NCBI RefSeq assembly: GCF_008831285.2
Contig: NC_045140.1
Coordinates: 7,870,505 to 7,934,504, forward strand
Source of the DNA: Nymphaea colorata
Lineage: Eukaryota; Streptophyta; Magnoliopsida; Nymphaeales; Nymphaeaceae
DNA length: 64,000 bases
Direction of reading: 5' to 3'
In this document: one piece after another, positions 1-13,400 of the stretch
Position numbering within the stretch: the first letter of the stretch is position 1
How the letters are laid out: the number at the start of each line of letters is the position of its first letter
Notes under the pieces: generated by a model
Databases searched by the model: none
What the model was told of the DNA's origin: nothing
Seen by the model: only the letters and a program-made list of their open reading frames with translations
Program-made: the position numbers and the translations under genes

Positions 1-3000
1 TATGCCTTCGGAGGATCTGAATGCAGGTCTTTCAGTGTTGAAGGCATCTGGGAATATGCACCAGTTCTAGTCACATGTGACTGCCGATAAGTGTGACAGA
101 CCGGTGGCAGATGCAAGGAAGATTGCCTATCCAAAGCTAGCAGACGCCCACATTTACTATAGCAAGAGAAATTCCCGTGAGGAATAATGCTACACAACTG
201 AACAAGAAAAATGATGCAAGAAAGAATGAAACTTCACCTGCAAACCTTGCTAAACAGTGTGTGGTAGCTGCAAATCCAACGCTGCAAAACAGGAAACACA
301 TCTACATATTTAGAGAGGGAAAAAGTAAATGCTTCAAAAAAGGAAAAATGTATATATGATATAGAGAGAGATAGGGGGTCCTTTTTTTTTGGGTGGGGGG
401 GGGGGGGGGGGGGTGGAGGTGTTGGTGGTTGTGGTGTGGTGTGGGTGGGGTGGTGTTGGATGGGAAAGAGGGAGAGAGAGAGAGAGAAAGAAACCAGAAG
501 TAGTTGAAGTGATCCATGGCCTTCAGCACCAAGAAAATATTGAAGTGCCCTGTCTGCATATTCCTGTATGAGCAATTATATAAGGATGAACAAATGGGAT
601 AAAATATTTTCATTAACATTAACTGTGGCCAAGTTTTAAAGGAAATAAGAAGCCAAAAAGTGGCCATAAATCAGTTTAGCTTATTCTCAATCTAAAGAAA
701 AAGAGAGCAACACACATGCAATTGATCTAAGAGCCCACTTCGATAAAGCTGTGGACAATCAAATATTCTAACTGATTCCAATAACGTAATATGTATCTGC
801 AATAAAGGGAAAAAGGGAAATCCTTTGGTTACCGTGATATTTCGAAATACATGATAGACTGATGAACCACGTGCATGGATATAGCTACCACCCTGCAAAA
901 ATGATTTTAACTGGTAATAAATGAAGATGACTAGCCTACAAAAACAATAAAAAATCACCAACCAACTGAAGCAGAAAAATGCTATTACAGCAACTCCTAG
1001 ATTAGACAATAGAACATCAAAAAGTTTCAAACACCAACTCATGAAGGTCTAAATATAGGTGTTTCAAAGGCATTCTATAATTCAAGTAGCTCACGTTTTA
1101 CATTCCCCGATTAGTAGAGATTGGCTGATAATGGTGATGCCACCATAGACATGGGGGTTTAAATGGTTCGGCAAATGCCAAGAAAATGTATCTGTCATGA
1201 CTGCTTTTAGAAGTTACCTCATCTGGGGAGAAGAAGGCAACTGCATCAGGGTTGATGGAGCCAGCTGGATTTAGTGACACTACAGCTCTGAAGACAGACG
1301 GAACCAACAATTCTATGACTGCAATTTGATCCAAAGCTGGTGCACCTTGCACTTCTGCCCGTATTTTACTTGAGGTATGGACATTGTTTTCTTTTGAGGT
1401 CTCCCCAGGGGGTTCATTTGCTGATGGAGATAATGAAGAGGCTCTTTTTAACCAATCCAAACGTTGGTAAGTAGAGATTTTTGCGAAGGATGATTCTGCT
1501 TCTATGTCATTTAGAATGTCAGATAAACTTCTTTCAGAATAAGGCTCATCTTTATGAACCACCACTGATGATACTGAGGTGGCAAGTTTCTTTGAAGCAC
1601 CAAACTCCCCAGAGTGCTTCTGATTGTGCATCTCATCTTCAAGGTGTGGAAAGAAGCGCTTCTTCTGATCTGCAAACGCTTTGAGAGCTAACCTAAAGTA
1701 CCCCAAAAGGTGTTAACTTACAAGAATTATTACAGCTCATATATTCCTCCAAGGAATGATACCTACATGTACATTCTGTCAAATTGAAATTTAAAATTGT
1801 CAAAACTTTCAAGGGGAGGTGATACCTCATCTCACATGTTCCGAAAAACAAGAAGTGTCTTCCAAATCAAGATCAGATTCTCAAAGCTAGCAACCGAAAG
1901 CTACATAATCAAACACCATGATCCATGATTGATGGTACCATCCTAACAGAAACAAAAGACATGGTACAAGAAACAAAAAAGTTGCAACCGTTCATCTAAT
2001 TAAATTATTCCCAGTTCATTTACAACGTAGCATGAGAATTCATAAAAAAAATTGGAATTACTGGCAAAGGCTCATAGGAACAGCAATTAGACAGTCACAC
2101 AATCAGCATGGGAAAGTAAGAAGGATTTTACTCCTATAAATTCAATCAGTAGGAACTCTGTATTGTATGATTCCACCAGATTGCCTTCTAAACCTGTAAA
2201 GATCTGTTAGATAATGCTGAAAGTCTAAAATAGGTTGAGAACCTAGTTTTAGCATCAAAACCAATTAAAAACTTGTTTTGACATGAAAACCAGGTTATTG
2301 ACCTTGTTCTGCTGTCATCAAAACATTACTCTTGCAAGAATCAGGCATATAGAAGATGAACCACAGATTGCATATGCTAAAAAGAAAGTTGAAGGAGAGG
2401 AAGAAGTGCTAGAACGGTTGGGGCAGAGAGAGATAACTGCCGCAACTCTTGCCCTGTGAACACCTCTAAGTTCAAGCAGAATTCAGAAGGAACTCATTTC
2501 ACACAGTGTGTTTATATTTCCCAACACCTTGTTCCAACAACAATTTTCATCTGATACACACACACACACACACACAAAATTTGCCCGATGCTGGATGTTG
2601 GCAGAGCACTTAGGTCGGGGACAAAAGCCAGATCCCACAACATAGATTACCTATGTGTTTCTTGTGCAAATTAACTTATAGATATGATTTTACGAGTGAT
2701 TGAGAGGAAACATATACTTTAAGTCAGTCCGTTTTTTATGCTATTTTATTCAAAAGGAAAGTCACAGAGAACACTAAAAAGAATTGGTAGTAGAAAAGTC
2801 AATATTTCAATATTTTTCATGAAAATAACTTGAACTAAAACAAGCTTTATAGTAAATTAGTAATCATAAGCAGGTTAACATGTTGACATCTTTGTTCAAA
2901 TATTTTTTAACAAGAATTTACGTGGTATGGTTTTTGTCCCTGACTTAAATAGTCCTACACAGCTTCAACACACACACATAACCCGCATACATCCACACAT

Positions 3001-6000
3001 CTATTTATCACTCCTTAAACAGTTTGCTTCTGTTGCTACCTACTCCTTTCCTGCTTCCCAAAATCCTCCAAAAAATGTGAATCACTGCTTCCCCTATATG
3101 TCTCCCATACTAACTCCTTCCAAAAATTACCCAACAACGATCACAGGGATATCAGATAAAGAAAAATGAAGATGGTATGACCAGGATGTCAGACAAGAGT
3201 TGGGCCAAAGACATGCACAAGAAAGAGTTAAAGTGCTCATACTCAATGAACATGGACGAAGTACAGCAATAAAAATTAAAAAGTAGTTACTTGATTAAGA
3301 GCAAAGCTCAGAAAAGACTGCAACAAAAGGGATTGATGTTCCACAAATAGACAGATTTGGGGAACAGCACCCATCCGTTGGGCTGCTCCAGCAGCTAGCA
3401 ACAGCTAGAAAAAAAAAGGCATTTTGCTATGGTTTGAAGAAATAAAAGAAAATGCAAAAGAAACAAATATAACAAGAAAGAGACAAGAATGAAAAACACA
3501 CAAATGAATATATATAAACAGGTACACACATACACACTAACAGATTATATGGAATTGTGTCTATATATGAGTACAATTTTATAGAGCCTCTAACTAAAAT
3601 TGTGGTTTCATAAAAAGAGCAGGCTGAAACAAATGTTTTGAAAAGAAATCCCCTGATTGATAGTCTGCTGTTTTAAGAGTTCAATACAAGAAATACTCAT
3701 CACATAGTCGTTGGAGAAAGTTTAACAGTGTATCACTCTATGTTGTCAAGGCCTCGCCTAGGCGTGGACTAAGTGTGAGTCTACACCCGTCAGCTAAGTC
3801 CACCACTTAGGTAATGGAATATGTGCTGGCACCTAGGCTTGCCTAGGCTCCAACACGTCTAGTGCATGGGAAAGTGAAAGGCCACCTTCCCTTTCAATTA
3901 AAGTTTCTTAATTGAGTGTACACTGTTATGTACTTTGTTTTATATTGATTACGTATTTTTATACATTGTTATGTTGATTATGATGTTATATGTATATATT
4001 GTTAGTCACTTGGTCTGTTATATAGTATTGTGATACCTCATACTTGTTATATGTATACATTAGTATGGTTATGTTACATACTTATATCATATAGTTATAT
4101 GTATTATTGATTTGTTATACCTGTTATAAACTTATATGTATATATTATTATGTACTGTTAATCTGTTTTGTTAACCTGCTATTATACCTGTTACATGTAT
4201 TGTAATACCTGTTATATGCATTGTTAAATGTTAATTAATACTGTTATACTAGCTGTTGTTATACATGATATGTACTGTTAGTGTGTTTTGTTATACATAA
4301 TACCTGCTGTTATATGTATTGTAATACAATTTGTTATTCCTGTTATAACTTATATGTATTGTAATACATGTCATATGTATATACTGTTACGTACAGTCCG
4401 TTATACCTGTTATACAGTATTGCATCAACCTATTATATGCAACACTATTAGCCTATTATACAATATGTAGTGTGGTGAATTGTGATACCTGTTATATGTA
4501 CATGTTAGTATGGTTATGTACTTGTATATGCATGTTACTGTAGTATACTTATATGTATATTGTATACTATTATGTATAGTCTTTTCTATATATTATGTCT
4601 TTCTTTAAGTAAAGATGGATTAAAGCGTTCTTGCGGATTTACATTCCTTCTAAAGATTAGATTTAATTTTTTTTTTTTTGGGTTCTTGTTTTAGATTACA
4701 TTTAATGAGTAATGTTAAACTTCTTCTATTGATTTTGCATAATGAAGTCAACAATTAATTTTTTGATTGCTTACGTTGATTATGCTTGTTATATTACTAC
4801 TTTCCACGTTTCAAATATTAGTAATAGTTAATCAAAGATTCAAAATAACTTGACATATTAACATAACTAAAAAATTAAATCACCTTTCTTGCCTAGGCCC
4901 GCAATGTTTATAAGGTTGAACCTGAGATTGACTTTATTTTTAAATTAGAGGCACACTATGGAGAACTTCATGTCACTTCTCTTTGCGTTGGAACCTCTAG
5001 GTTTGATGTGTCCCAGCTTAATTACAATCATGGCAAAGAGATTTTTGTAAGTATCTCCTTAGTTATTATATATAACAAAGATGAGATATCTATAAGGTTG
5101 AATGTGATTTCCAAGCTTTTGAGCTCTTAATGCTTTCCATTTCATCTTTGGAATATATTGATCTATCTTTTTCTTGTAACAAATTTGGCTAGAGGTTCAT
5201 TCATAGCATTGTCAAAAAAACGCCTTTTATTTGAAAAAAAAAACGAGAAAAACGTTAAAAACAAGTCAGCTGAAAAAGGGGGAAAAAACAATGATTAATA
5301 GAGGGAATACTAGCTTTGTAAAAGGAGCAACGCTTTATCTCCATCAAAATTGGATCTAATTCTAATAATGAACTTATAAAATTTCCCCTATTGATTTATT
5401 AGTGTAGAACAACTTCATGAGCACCATGTTATTAAGAATCAGAAGACAAAGATCGTGTCATGGTTGACATCTCCTAAGTGTACCAAAAGACTTTGTCTCA
5501 CGGTCGTGAATTTTGAGATCTTTATTTGGAAATTGGAAGTATTTATATGCAATGTCCATCATAGTATTCTTCTCCTTGAAGCATACCCACATTTCCTTTG
5601 AAAGTCATTTTCAGTTATGAGGATCATCAGTAGAGCACTCATCATATCCACACCCTTTAGTAGCCAAGACGTGAACCTGTGGTGTCCAGTATTCTAACCT
5701 TTCCGTTTTCCCCCCATGTACTCGACAAGAGCCTTTTCTTTCATTTCCTACTAATTTTTAAGCTTGTCCTTCTATAAACTTTGGAGAACAAGTAAGGCTC
5801 ATCTCTAGAGACATCAGTAAATCTTTAGTCCCTTACCACCTATATGATGCTCTATGGTGGAGACCCATGTCACGTAGTTGTTCAATGATAAGACTCATAA
5901 ATGGAAGAGAGACGAAATATTGACCTCCACGAAGGTGACAAGGCAATTCTAAAGGAAGTCATAAGTAATTTAATTTTCCATAGGCTCTTTTTCACATGCA

Positions 6001-7764
6001 TGACAATTGCAAGGTAGCTTCAAGATGGACCCTGGAGCTTTATGATACCATGGAAGGAAACAGGCATACAAGAGTTATATATCAAGAAATCTATAAATGA
6101 ATAAGATTCTGGATATCAAATTATTCAAGAAATAGCCGTTTTATTGATGAAAAACAAATAGTGCTTCCAACTAATAAATTGTCAATAATTGAGCAACTAT
6201 AAGAACAACTTATAATAGATGAAACACTACAAATGAAAGCTTCACCTGGATCTATCAACCGCTGAAGCAGCAGCCTGACCAGCCAGTTGCCGCTTCCAAG
6301 CATATGCAACCACAGAACCATCACGACAAACAAGTGGCATGTGCAAACCCCAAGGACTTCCTCGTGTTCGGTTGGACCCAGTTAACACTCCAGATGCTTC
6401 TAGCTTTTTCCCTACCACCCAAAATATCAAAGCATTAAATTCACTTGGCTTAAACTGCAAGTCATGAAAAAGCAATATAAATGAACCACCAAGGAGCCAA
6501 CCGAAGATGTTCTAATGACTTCAACTTTCGGGGTGCTCGTTAGTGCATTCTTCAGTTTTAAACTGTTCAATGAAGGGTACAGAAAAGGTTGATTAAGATC
6601 TAAAGTGCCTTCTCGTTGTTTGTTGCGAGTGAACATTCATAGCTAATGGGAGAAAGCACATCCATAATTCCATGGATTTGCTTCCGCCAAGATAAAACAC
6701 GCACTGACTGCTGCCAGCGGAAACTCCGGCAGAACGTAGTCTTTTGGAGTAAAAAGGCCAAGAGTCGGCGGTCGTAGTGTACAGGGCAAGACAGGGCCAA
6801 ACTGGAGAAAAAAGGAAGAAGCATTGTCGTGCTTTATTAAACCCGTTGCAGCAGAAAACTCTATGGCTACCATTGCCAAGGTTGAAATGGAAGCTCTCCG
6901 GTGAAATTTTCCTGCAGGCTGATTTTTTTCTTCCCATCGCAAATGTAGTTCGTTATCCTCATAATGGGTTTCAGAGTGCATAATTCCCTAGGAAAACGGG
7001 AGAAGTTGAGATGCTTATTCTTAGGATCGCATGACGCCACTATGTGTTGCAGTTAACTGGATAGCCCGTTAGAGAAAACTTATATGCTATGTCTTTCTCT
7101 TGTCATTTCAGATCACCGGGACGAATGAGAAGTGGAACTATTGAACTTTCAAACTTATCCTACTTTCCCCTTCAAAGAATTCCACAATTTCTTATGCAAA
7201 CCCAAGATTTTTCCTTTTGTGGCAAAAAAGATACATGATAGAGAAAAGAAGCCATGAGGAAACTTTCGATGACAAAATTGGGAGGGAGTCCAATCGAATC
7301 ACTTTTATCATTCTCTTCCACTAAAATACCAAAAAATGATGGTTTCACTTCAAGAGTAGGAACAGCAATTCCTCGTAAGTCAACAGACGAGATGGAAGAT
7401 TCAAACTTTCATGCTGTGTTTTACCAATCCCACGAACCAAACACTATAAAAATCATATAAAAGCGGGCATCTAAACCTTCGACCAAACGAGGAAGAGAGA
7501 GAGCAAGAGAGATGTGAGACCGATTAATCGGAGCTTCTGGAGGTTTTCCTGCATAGCCGACTCCTCGCCTTGGATAAGGTGGATGGGTCGGGCGGAGGGA
7601 GGGGCAGAGGCAGCCACGAAGAGCGCCTCCAGAAAGCGGTCGGCCCCCACCCTGATATCGGCGATGATCCGCGCTGCCTCCGTCAGCTGCTCCATAGCTA
7701 GCGCCACCTGCTTGGGCGGTGCCTCCGCCTTCGTGGCTCCGGGGTCTGGCCTCTCCAACGCCAT
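1..7764 (-). CDS. MED27: Mediator complex subunit 27 (MED27), multi-exon, 3' end beyond the left edge
   Basis: Nuclear tail-module subunit of Mediator, linking transcription factors to RNA polymerase II. Seven coding exons read right to left: 7764-7521, 6411-6246, 1692-1218, 892-833, 563-495, 281-238 and 156-1. All six introns are GT-AG and every phase joins cleanly, giving about 404 codons, close to the usual plant length of about 400-420. The start ATG is at 7764-7762. Recognisable family blocks: PPKQVALAMEQL and IADIRVGADRFLEALF (exon 1), GLHMPLVCRDGSVVAYAWKR (exon 2), AVVSLNPAGSINPDAVAFFS (exon 3), GGSYIHARG (exon 4), ALQYFLG (exon 5), WICSYHTLFSKVC (exon 6), and the zinc-binding-like KCGRLL followed by LPPVC (exon 7). 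Exon 7 is still open at base 1, a few residues from the expected end. Intron 2 (1693-6245) is 4.55 kb and holds repeats. No lesion was seen, so it is probably functional. Confidence 0.94.
395..413. repeat. 19-base poly-G run in MED27 intron 5
   Basis: An uninterrupted run of 19 G lies in a G/T-rich stretch (about 384-460) inside the intron between MED27 exons 5 and 6. On the transcribed sense strand it is poly-C; the + strand could form a G-quadruplex. Homopolymers of this length are also error-prone in sequencing, so the exact count is uncertain. Confidence 0.9.
3742..4915. repeat. AT-rich degenerate tandem repeat in MED27 intron 2, flanked by CCTAGGC motifs
   Basis: From about 3920 to 4600 the sequence is many imperfect copies of a short TGTTATATGTAT / TGTAATACCTG unit. 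It is flanked on the left by GCCTCGCCTAGGCG (about 3751) and on the right by GCCTAGGCCCGCAATG (about 4893). The outer parts resemble the CCTAGGC-rich ends of plant hAT-like MITEs in inverted orientation, but no clear target-site duplication was found. The tandem tract is directly visible; the MITE reading is an inference. A (CA)n run also lies in this intron near 2555-2577. Confidence 0.5.
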
Positions 7765-7777
7765 TCCTTCCGGCCGC

Positions 7778-7780
<3 letters not shown>

Positions 7781-7830
<50 letters not shown>
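7781..7830. repeat. (GA)25 microsatellite in the MED27 leader
   Basis: A perfect 50-bp GA tract begins 17 bp upstream of the MED27 ATG, so the MED27 sense strand carries (TC)25 in its likely 5' UTR or core promoter. CT-rich leaders are common in plant genes. A tract this long is likely to vary in length between individuals. Confidence 0.95.
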
Positions 7831-7833
<3 letters not shown>

Positions 7834-8538
7834 TTTGGTGCTTAGTTACACCAGTATCTCATAAAGAAAACTTGCAAAAGCCTCCGTTCGCAGACATCCG
7901 GGAAATTGAAATGTGCTCTGTTCTATTTGGCCTGACGGCCTCTTTTACACAAAAAGAGCCCTTTATTTACAAGTTTGGCTAATAAGATTTAGAGTTAAAA
8001 GTAATTTATCTTAAGGGAAATTAATTTTGTTACGTGGAAGAAATAATAATGAGTAATTCAACGAAACTACATCGTCATTACTTAAGACATTTTCTACAGC
8101 TAATTAAATAATGATTAAAATGAAACTCACTTAAGCCAAAATGTAGCTTCCCCAGTTTAACATTTGAGATATTCCGCTAACTCAAAACTTCGTTCAAACA
8201 GAAATTATTTGTTAGCTTGCAGAAAATCTAAACTTACACCAAAATTCTAAATTACCAATCATAAAACATTTACAATGTTGTATGCTCGCATGTATGTGAG
8301 TGAGTGAGAGAGAGAGAGAGTCCAAGCATAGCCTCAGGGGGTAAATGTAAAGTTTAGAATCAGTTAAGTTGATTTAGAATGTAAGTAAGCTATATTTAAA
8401 AAATATATATATATGAAAATTAATGAAGATTAGCTCCTTAAAAATACAGCCTTGCCCAAAGCAGTTGTCATCTGGACTTACTACAAAATTAATCTTATTC
8501 TAAATTATTATTTTTTATAAGTGTGTAAATGTCAAATT
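7831..8538. other. MED27 upstream region, no gene seen
   Basis: AT-rich, non-coding on both strands. It contains a short GA run (about 8300-8322) and lies between MED27 and the left duplication of the LINE. It must include the proximal MED27 promoter (minus-strand transcription), but I could not place a convincing TATA box. Confidence 0.6.
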
Positions 8539-8554
8539 AAGTTGATCTAGGTCT
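8539..8554 (+). repeat. LINE target-site duplication, left copy
   Basis: AAGTTGATCTAGGTCT occurs here and again at 14631-14646, 16 of 16 bases identical, exactly bracketing the LINE. The bases beyond the match differ on both sides. Confidence 0.95.
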
Positions 8555-8635
8555 GATTTGCGCACCTCAGTGGCAGTGATAGGAGAGAGAGTGTGAGATA
8601 GAATAGGCGATTTGGGGCTGGCTAGGGTTTTGCAG

Positions 8636-10483
8636 ATGGGCGAGGGCCTTGCCCCCCCTCCCCCGTCTGAGAATAGGGTGAACGAGGAGGGAGATACATG
8701 TTCAAAAATGTTGAGGATGGAGGCAGCAGACAATGAGTGCTACTTTGAGGAGCCGATCAAGACATTATCTCAGGTTATGGATGGGCAGTGCGGTGGTTTT
8801 CCCTCTCTGGCGGAAGCTTCAATAATGGTGCACAGAAAAGGGCATTCCAGCCAAGACGCAAGTGACAATGGTAAGCAGAGGAACCTCCATTGCCAAAATG
8901 GGGCCAGTAATGTTGATCAAGCGAAAGGAACCTTCAAACAGGCAGCTCAAGCTATGACGAAAACATGGACATCTGTTGTCAATGGAGAAAGCCAGAAAGA
9001 GGTATGCAACATCCCTTCTCTTGAAATAAAAGACATGGAGGGCAGAAAGACGTTGTTCATTTCTAATGCAGCCTTCAAGGCTATGACTCGCCCCTTCGAC
9101 TTCGCTGCCATTGCCACTTTAGCTGGAGGTTTAGGAAGGGGTCGACTTGACTACCCTTTCATATTCGACACACTCAAGCGTCAATGGACTCATCTTCCCT
9201 CAGTGAAGTTCACCACAGTCGGAAAAGGGAACTTCCTCATCAGAACCCAAACTGAACAAGAACTCCTGGAAATCTTGAGGCCTGGCACCTGGAAAGTTGG
9301 AGGTCGTTTTCTCACGGCTAACAGATGGTTCCCAGGAATGGAGATGCGAGTAGCAGCATCTTCCAAGGTACGCATATGGGTTAGGTTGCCGAACCTACCT
9401 TTGTTCATGTGGAACGAGAGGACCCTTGCTGATATTGCTATGGTGATGGATGCGCGATTAGTAGGGATGGATCACTGTACTAAACGCATGGACAGACACA
9501 ACTTTGCACGTATCTTGGTGGAAGTTCCACTAGGTTTTGTTCCAACATCAGAAATACCCCTCGCGTTTGAAGATGGGAAGAGGGTAATGCAGACCGTAGA
9601 ATAAAGGGTCAAGTTCTGCTCCTTGTGTGGCTCAACCACCCACAATACGTCTGCTTGTGTTTCCAGAAAGGAGGGAAACACCCAATCTGATTGCGAAAAA
9701 GAAGGGTGGTCCACAGTTAAAGTGGTTAAAAGACAAGGAAAAAGGTACCAAGCGAACATGACCAACAACAAAGCAAATGAAAACAAATTCAACATCCTCG
9801 AATCAGAGGGTCCAGAAGCACCGTCTAATGCATCTCCTGTGGGGCCGCTGATTACTACCCCTACAACTCTTGAGACAACACATGCTCATCATCAGGCTCT
9901 AACTGGAAATCATCCCAACTCCCATCCCACATCGGGAGAGTGTCCAGAGAAGGTAAATCCCCACATTGGGGTCCAAGGCGACAGTGAAATAAACCAGAAT
10001 AAACCCAACATTCAGAGCACGATTGCCACCCCGCCAGCGCCTGGAATCAATGCCCAAGCTGATCTAGAGATGGCCCAAATTGGGGCCCAAAAAGAAATAT
10101 TTGCTTTTGTTGCAGAGACCAAAAAATCAAGGAAAAGAGAGACCAAAAAATCAAGGAAAAGAAGGTCTGGAGGTACTAACAAGCGAACTAAAAACAACCT
10201 GGATAGCCTTGTTTCTAAAAAGAGAGTTCAAGAAGAGCTACAGGATGAAGGGAGCATGGCAGTAGATGTGCAAATGCTTAAGGCTGTTAACACCACCCCA
10301 AGTGAGGCGATGCCCAAACTTGTGGTCATTGACACAGACCAGGACATGGCGATTGACCCTGGAGGAGGTACATCCAAGCGGGATGATCAGACTAACAGCG
10401 ATGGAAGTCCACCTGGTGAAGGGAAGGACAAGGAAACTTTGCATGTGGGGGCAGCAGAACCCAATCATCATGAAAGTGTGTAG
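8636..10483 (+). pseudogene. LINE ORF1 (DUF4283, CCHC knuckle) with premature stop
   Basis: Nucleic-acid-binding ORF1 protein of a plant L1. The first good ATG is at 8636. The DUF4283 region lies at about residues 140-320 (FDFAAIATLAGG, GTWKVGGRFLTANRWFPG, VRIWVRLPNLPLFMWNE). A TAA at 9602-9604 interrupts the frame. The same frame then continues with a CX2CX4HX4C zinc knuckle, CSLCGSTTHNTSAC (9617-9658), so the stop is a disabling point change within one ORF and cuts off the knuckle. The C-terminal half is low-complexity with a tandem basic repeat (KKSRKR twice, about 10119-10161), probably nuclear-localising. The ORF ends at TAG 10481-10483, overlapping the ORF2 start by 14 bases. Confidence 0.9.
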
Positions 10484-13400
10484 CTGGAACATAAGGGGTC
10501 TGGCAGGCAGGGCGTCTAATCGGGAACTTCGATCCACCCTCGCCAGGTATAACCCTGATATTTTCTTCATAATTTATCCTAAATTATCTTTAGTAGGTGT
10601 TAGAAAACTGCAACTTATGCTTCCTATGTATAGTATTGTGTCCAACTTAGCTCATTACGATGACTGGGCCCGGATTCTAGTTATTTGGAATCATGATGTA
10701 CTTGATCTGGTTCACGTCTCCTTGTCTCCTACGTGGATATCATGCATTTTCAAGGACAAGAACACTGGAATACTCTTTTCTGCAATTGGTGTTTATCTAG
10801 ATACTGATTTCAGGCGTAGAAAGTGGCAATTACTTGACCTGCAGCAAATTATCATGTCCTCTGAGGAGCCTCTCGTTTGACTTGGAGATTTCAATGGTGT
10901 TAGTGGGGCTGTTGAGAAATCTGGCAACCCTCCTGCTCAGTTGGCTTGTATGGCCTTTGCAAATTTTATCAATAGCTGCAACCTAACTGAAATTTCTAAC
11001 CCCGACATGACATCAAGTATACTTGGACTAACAACCGTATGGGCCTTGCCAATGTTATGAGCAAGATTGACCACTGCTTTGTCATGCCTGCTTGGATCGA
11101 GCTCATGTTTAACTGCAATGACCTCATGATTCTCCCCCGCACCTGCTCTGATCATAATCCGATTATTCTCAATGCTTACCATCGCAGAATTGGGGCTAGT
11201 GGTAGACCATGCTTTAGATTCTATAACTTTTGGATGGAAGAAATCGAATGTCAGAACATCATTAAGGACTGCTGGCGTCAGTCAGATCAGGGCTGTCCAC
11301 TTATCAGGGTTTTAAAGAAACTTGAGTTAGTCCAAAACACAGTGTCCTCTTGGGCGAAGAGGTATGGGAGAAGCTTTGAAACTAAGATCAACGATCTCAA
11401 AAATGACATGTTGCGGGTGCAAATTGAGGTGGAGAATGGCAATCTGAATGCTACACAGAAGGAAACTGAATGCCGAGAGCAACTAAGCCATATTCTTCTA
11501 ATGGAAGAGATCTATTGGAGACAAAAGAGCAGAATTAATTGGCTCAAAGATGGTGATGCCAATACCAAGTTTTTCCATGAGTCAGTCAAGAGCAAAAGAC
11601 GCAGAAATAAAATTAATGCAATCACAGTGGATGGACAAAAACTTGAAGAGGAGGAAGACATCCGCAAGGCCTTTCATGATCACTTTAGCCACCTACTGAG
11701 CAGAGGCAATGAAACAGGGCGTTCGTCTTGCAAGATGCGGGAAGGGATAACAGTCACTGCAGCAGAGAATGTCAGCTTATTAGCCCCTATCTCTGAAGAG
11801 GAAATCATTTGGGCGATTAAGGGTGCCGACCCTGACTCTGCGCCTGGCCCTGATGGTTTCCCAAACAAGTTCTACATTCAAAACTGGGATATTGTTAAAG
11901 AAGACATCCAAGCTTATATAAGAGATTTTTTTGCTCATGGTAGGCTGGTTCGCAAGGTCAACCGTACACATATCGTCGTCATTCCTAAGATTCCAGGTGA
12001 TCACAATATTGAGAATTTTAGGCCCATCTCGCTCTGCAACAGCACCACCAAATTCTTGAGTCGTATCATGGTAAGGAGAATGAGACCTATCTTATGTCGC
12101 ATTATTGATGTGAACCAAAATGCCTTCTTAGCAGGGAGATGCATCCAAGACAGTATTTTGTTAGCTCAGGAACTGATCCACTCTATGGAAGCTAGGAAGA
12201 GCAAGTCACTTTGCATGAAAATTGACTTTAGCAAGGCCTACGACAGAGTGTCTTGGGAGTTCTTGGAGAATGCCATGCAAGTGTTGGGATTTGACGCCAT
12301 TTGGATACAAAAAGTGATGACTTTGGTTAGAACTGTCAGTATGACAGTAGTCCTGAATGGCAAGGAAGGAAATTGGTTTTTTCCTCAAAGGGGTTTAAGA
12401 CAGGGTGACCCTTTGTCTCTGTACCTTTTCCTCATTGCTACTGAGATGTTCACGAGAAGCCTAAAGCATGTCATTAACAATAAGCAAGTTAAACTGCCCA
12501 CTATAGGTAAAGACAGGTCTGGCATTGATTCTCTGTTTTATGCTGATGACTTGCTCATGTTCGCAGCCTATCACATGAAGTCACTGAAGACCATCAAGGG
12601 TATCCTTCAAGAATTGGAAAACTGCTCAGGGCTCAAAGTAAACAAAGAAAAAAGCACTATCATTGGGATCAACACCAGCCCGGTAGAGCTTAGCAAGGCT
12701 GCTCGAATTATGGAGTGGCAAGATGGCCAACTCCCCTTCAAATATCTTGGAGTACCTCTTCAAAACAAACGGTTGGTAGAAACTCAATGTTCTGGATTGT
12801 TGCTTAAAATTGATCAGAAATTGGGCAGTTGGAAGAACAATTTGCTCTCTTATGCAGGCAGAATTTGCTTAATCAAGTATGCCTTATCCACTATCCCCTC
12901 TTACACAGGCATGGTATATAAACTGCCTCTTAAATTTATGCAAAAAATCGAAAGCCTGTGTGCTAACTTCCTCTGGGGTAGCAATAATAACATAAACAAA
13001 GCACACTTGATTAAATGGGATCAACTTTGCTTACCGAAGAGCGAAGGAGGAGTTGGCATGAGAAGGATCAAGGACACTAATACAACAAATCTTGCCTATC
13101 TAGCTTGCAGAGCGCTTAGCACCAACAACATTTGGGCAGTTTATGTTAGAAAGAAATACCTCAAGGATCATGGTTTGTGGCATGCTATGTCTTTCACTAA
13201 AAGTTGTTTAATTTGGAAAGATATAGTTAAATCTTGGAAGCAAATCAAGGACAAAGTCTGCTGGCAAATTAAAGATGGCACAAAAGCTAAATTTTGGATT
13301 GACAGTTGGACAGGAAAGCCCCTAGCAGCGGTGATTGATGTTAATGACCCAATTCTTGAGGTTATCAATACTAGAATCACTGTTAGAGAGGTTATGTATG

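Noticed and set aside
234..667. Minus-strand open frames crossing MED27 exon 5
   Set aside because: They read through introns; only the splice-bounded parts match MED27.
6593..6983. Overlapping frames in MED27 intron 1
   Set aside because: No recognised domain, several frames on both strands, and the position is intronic.
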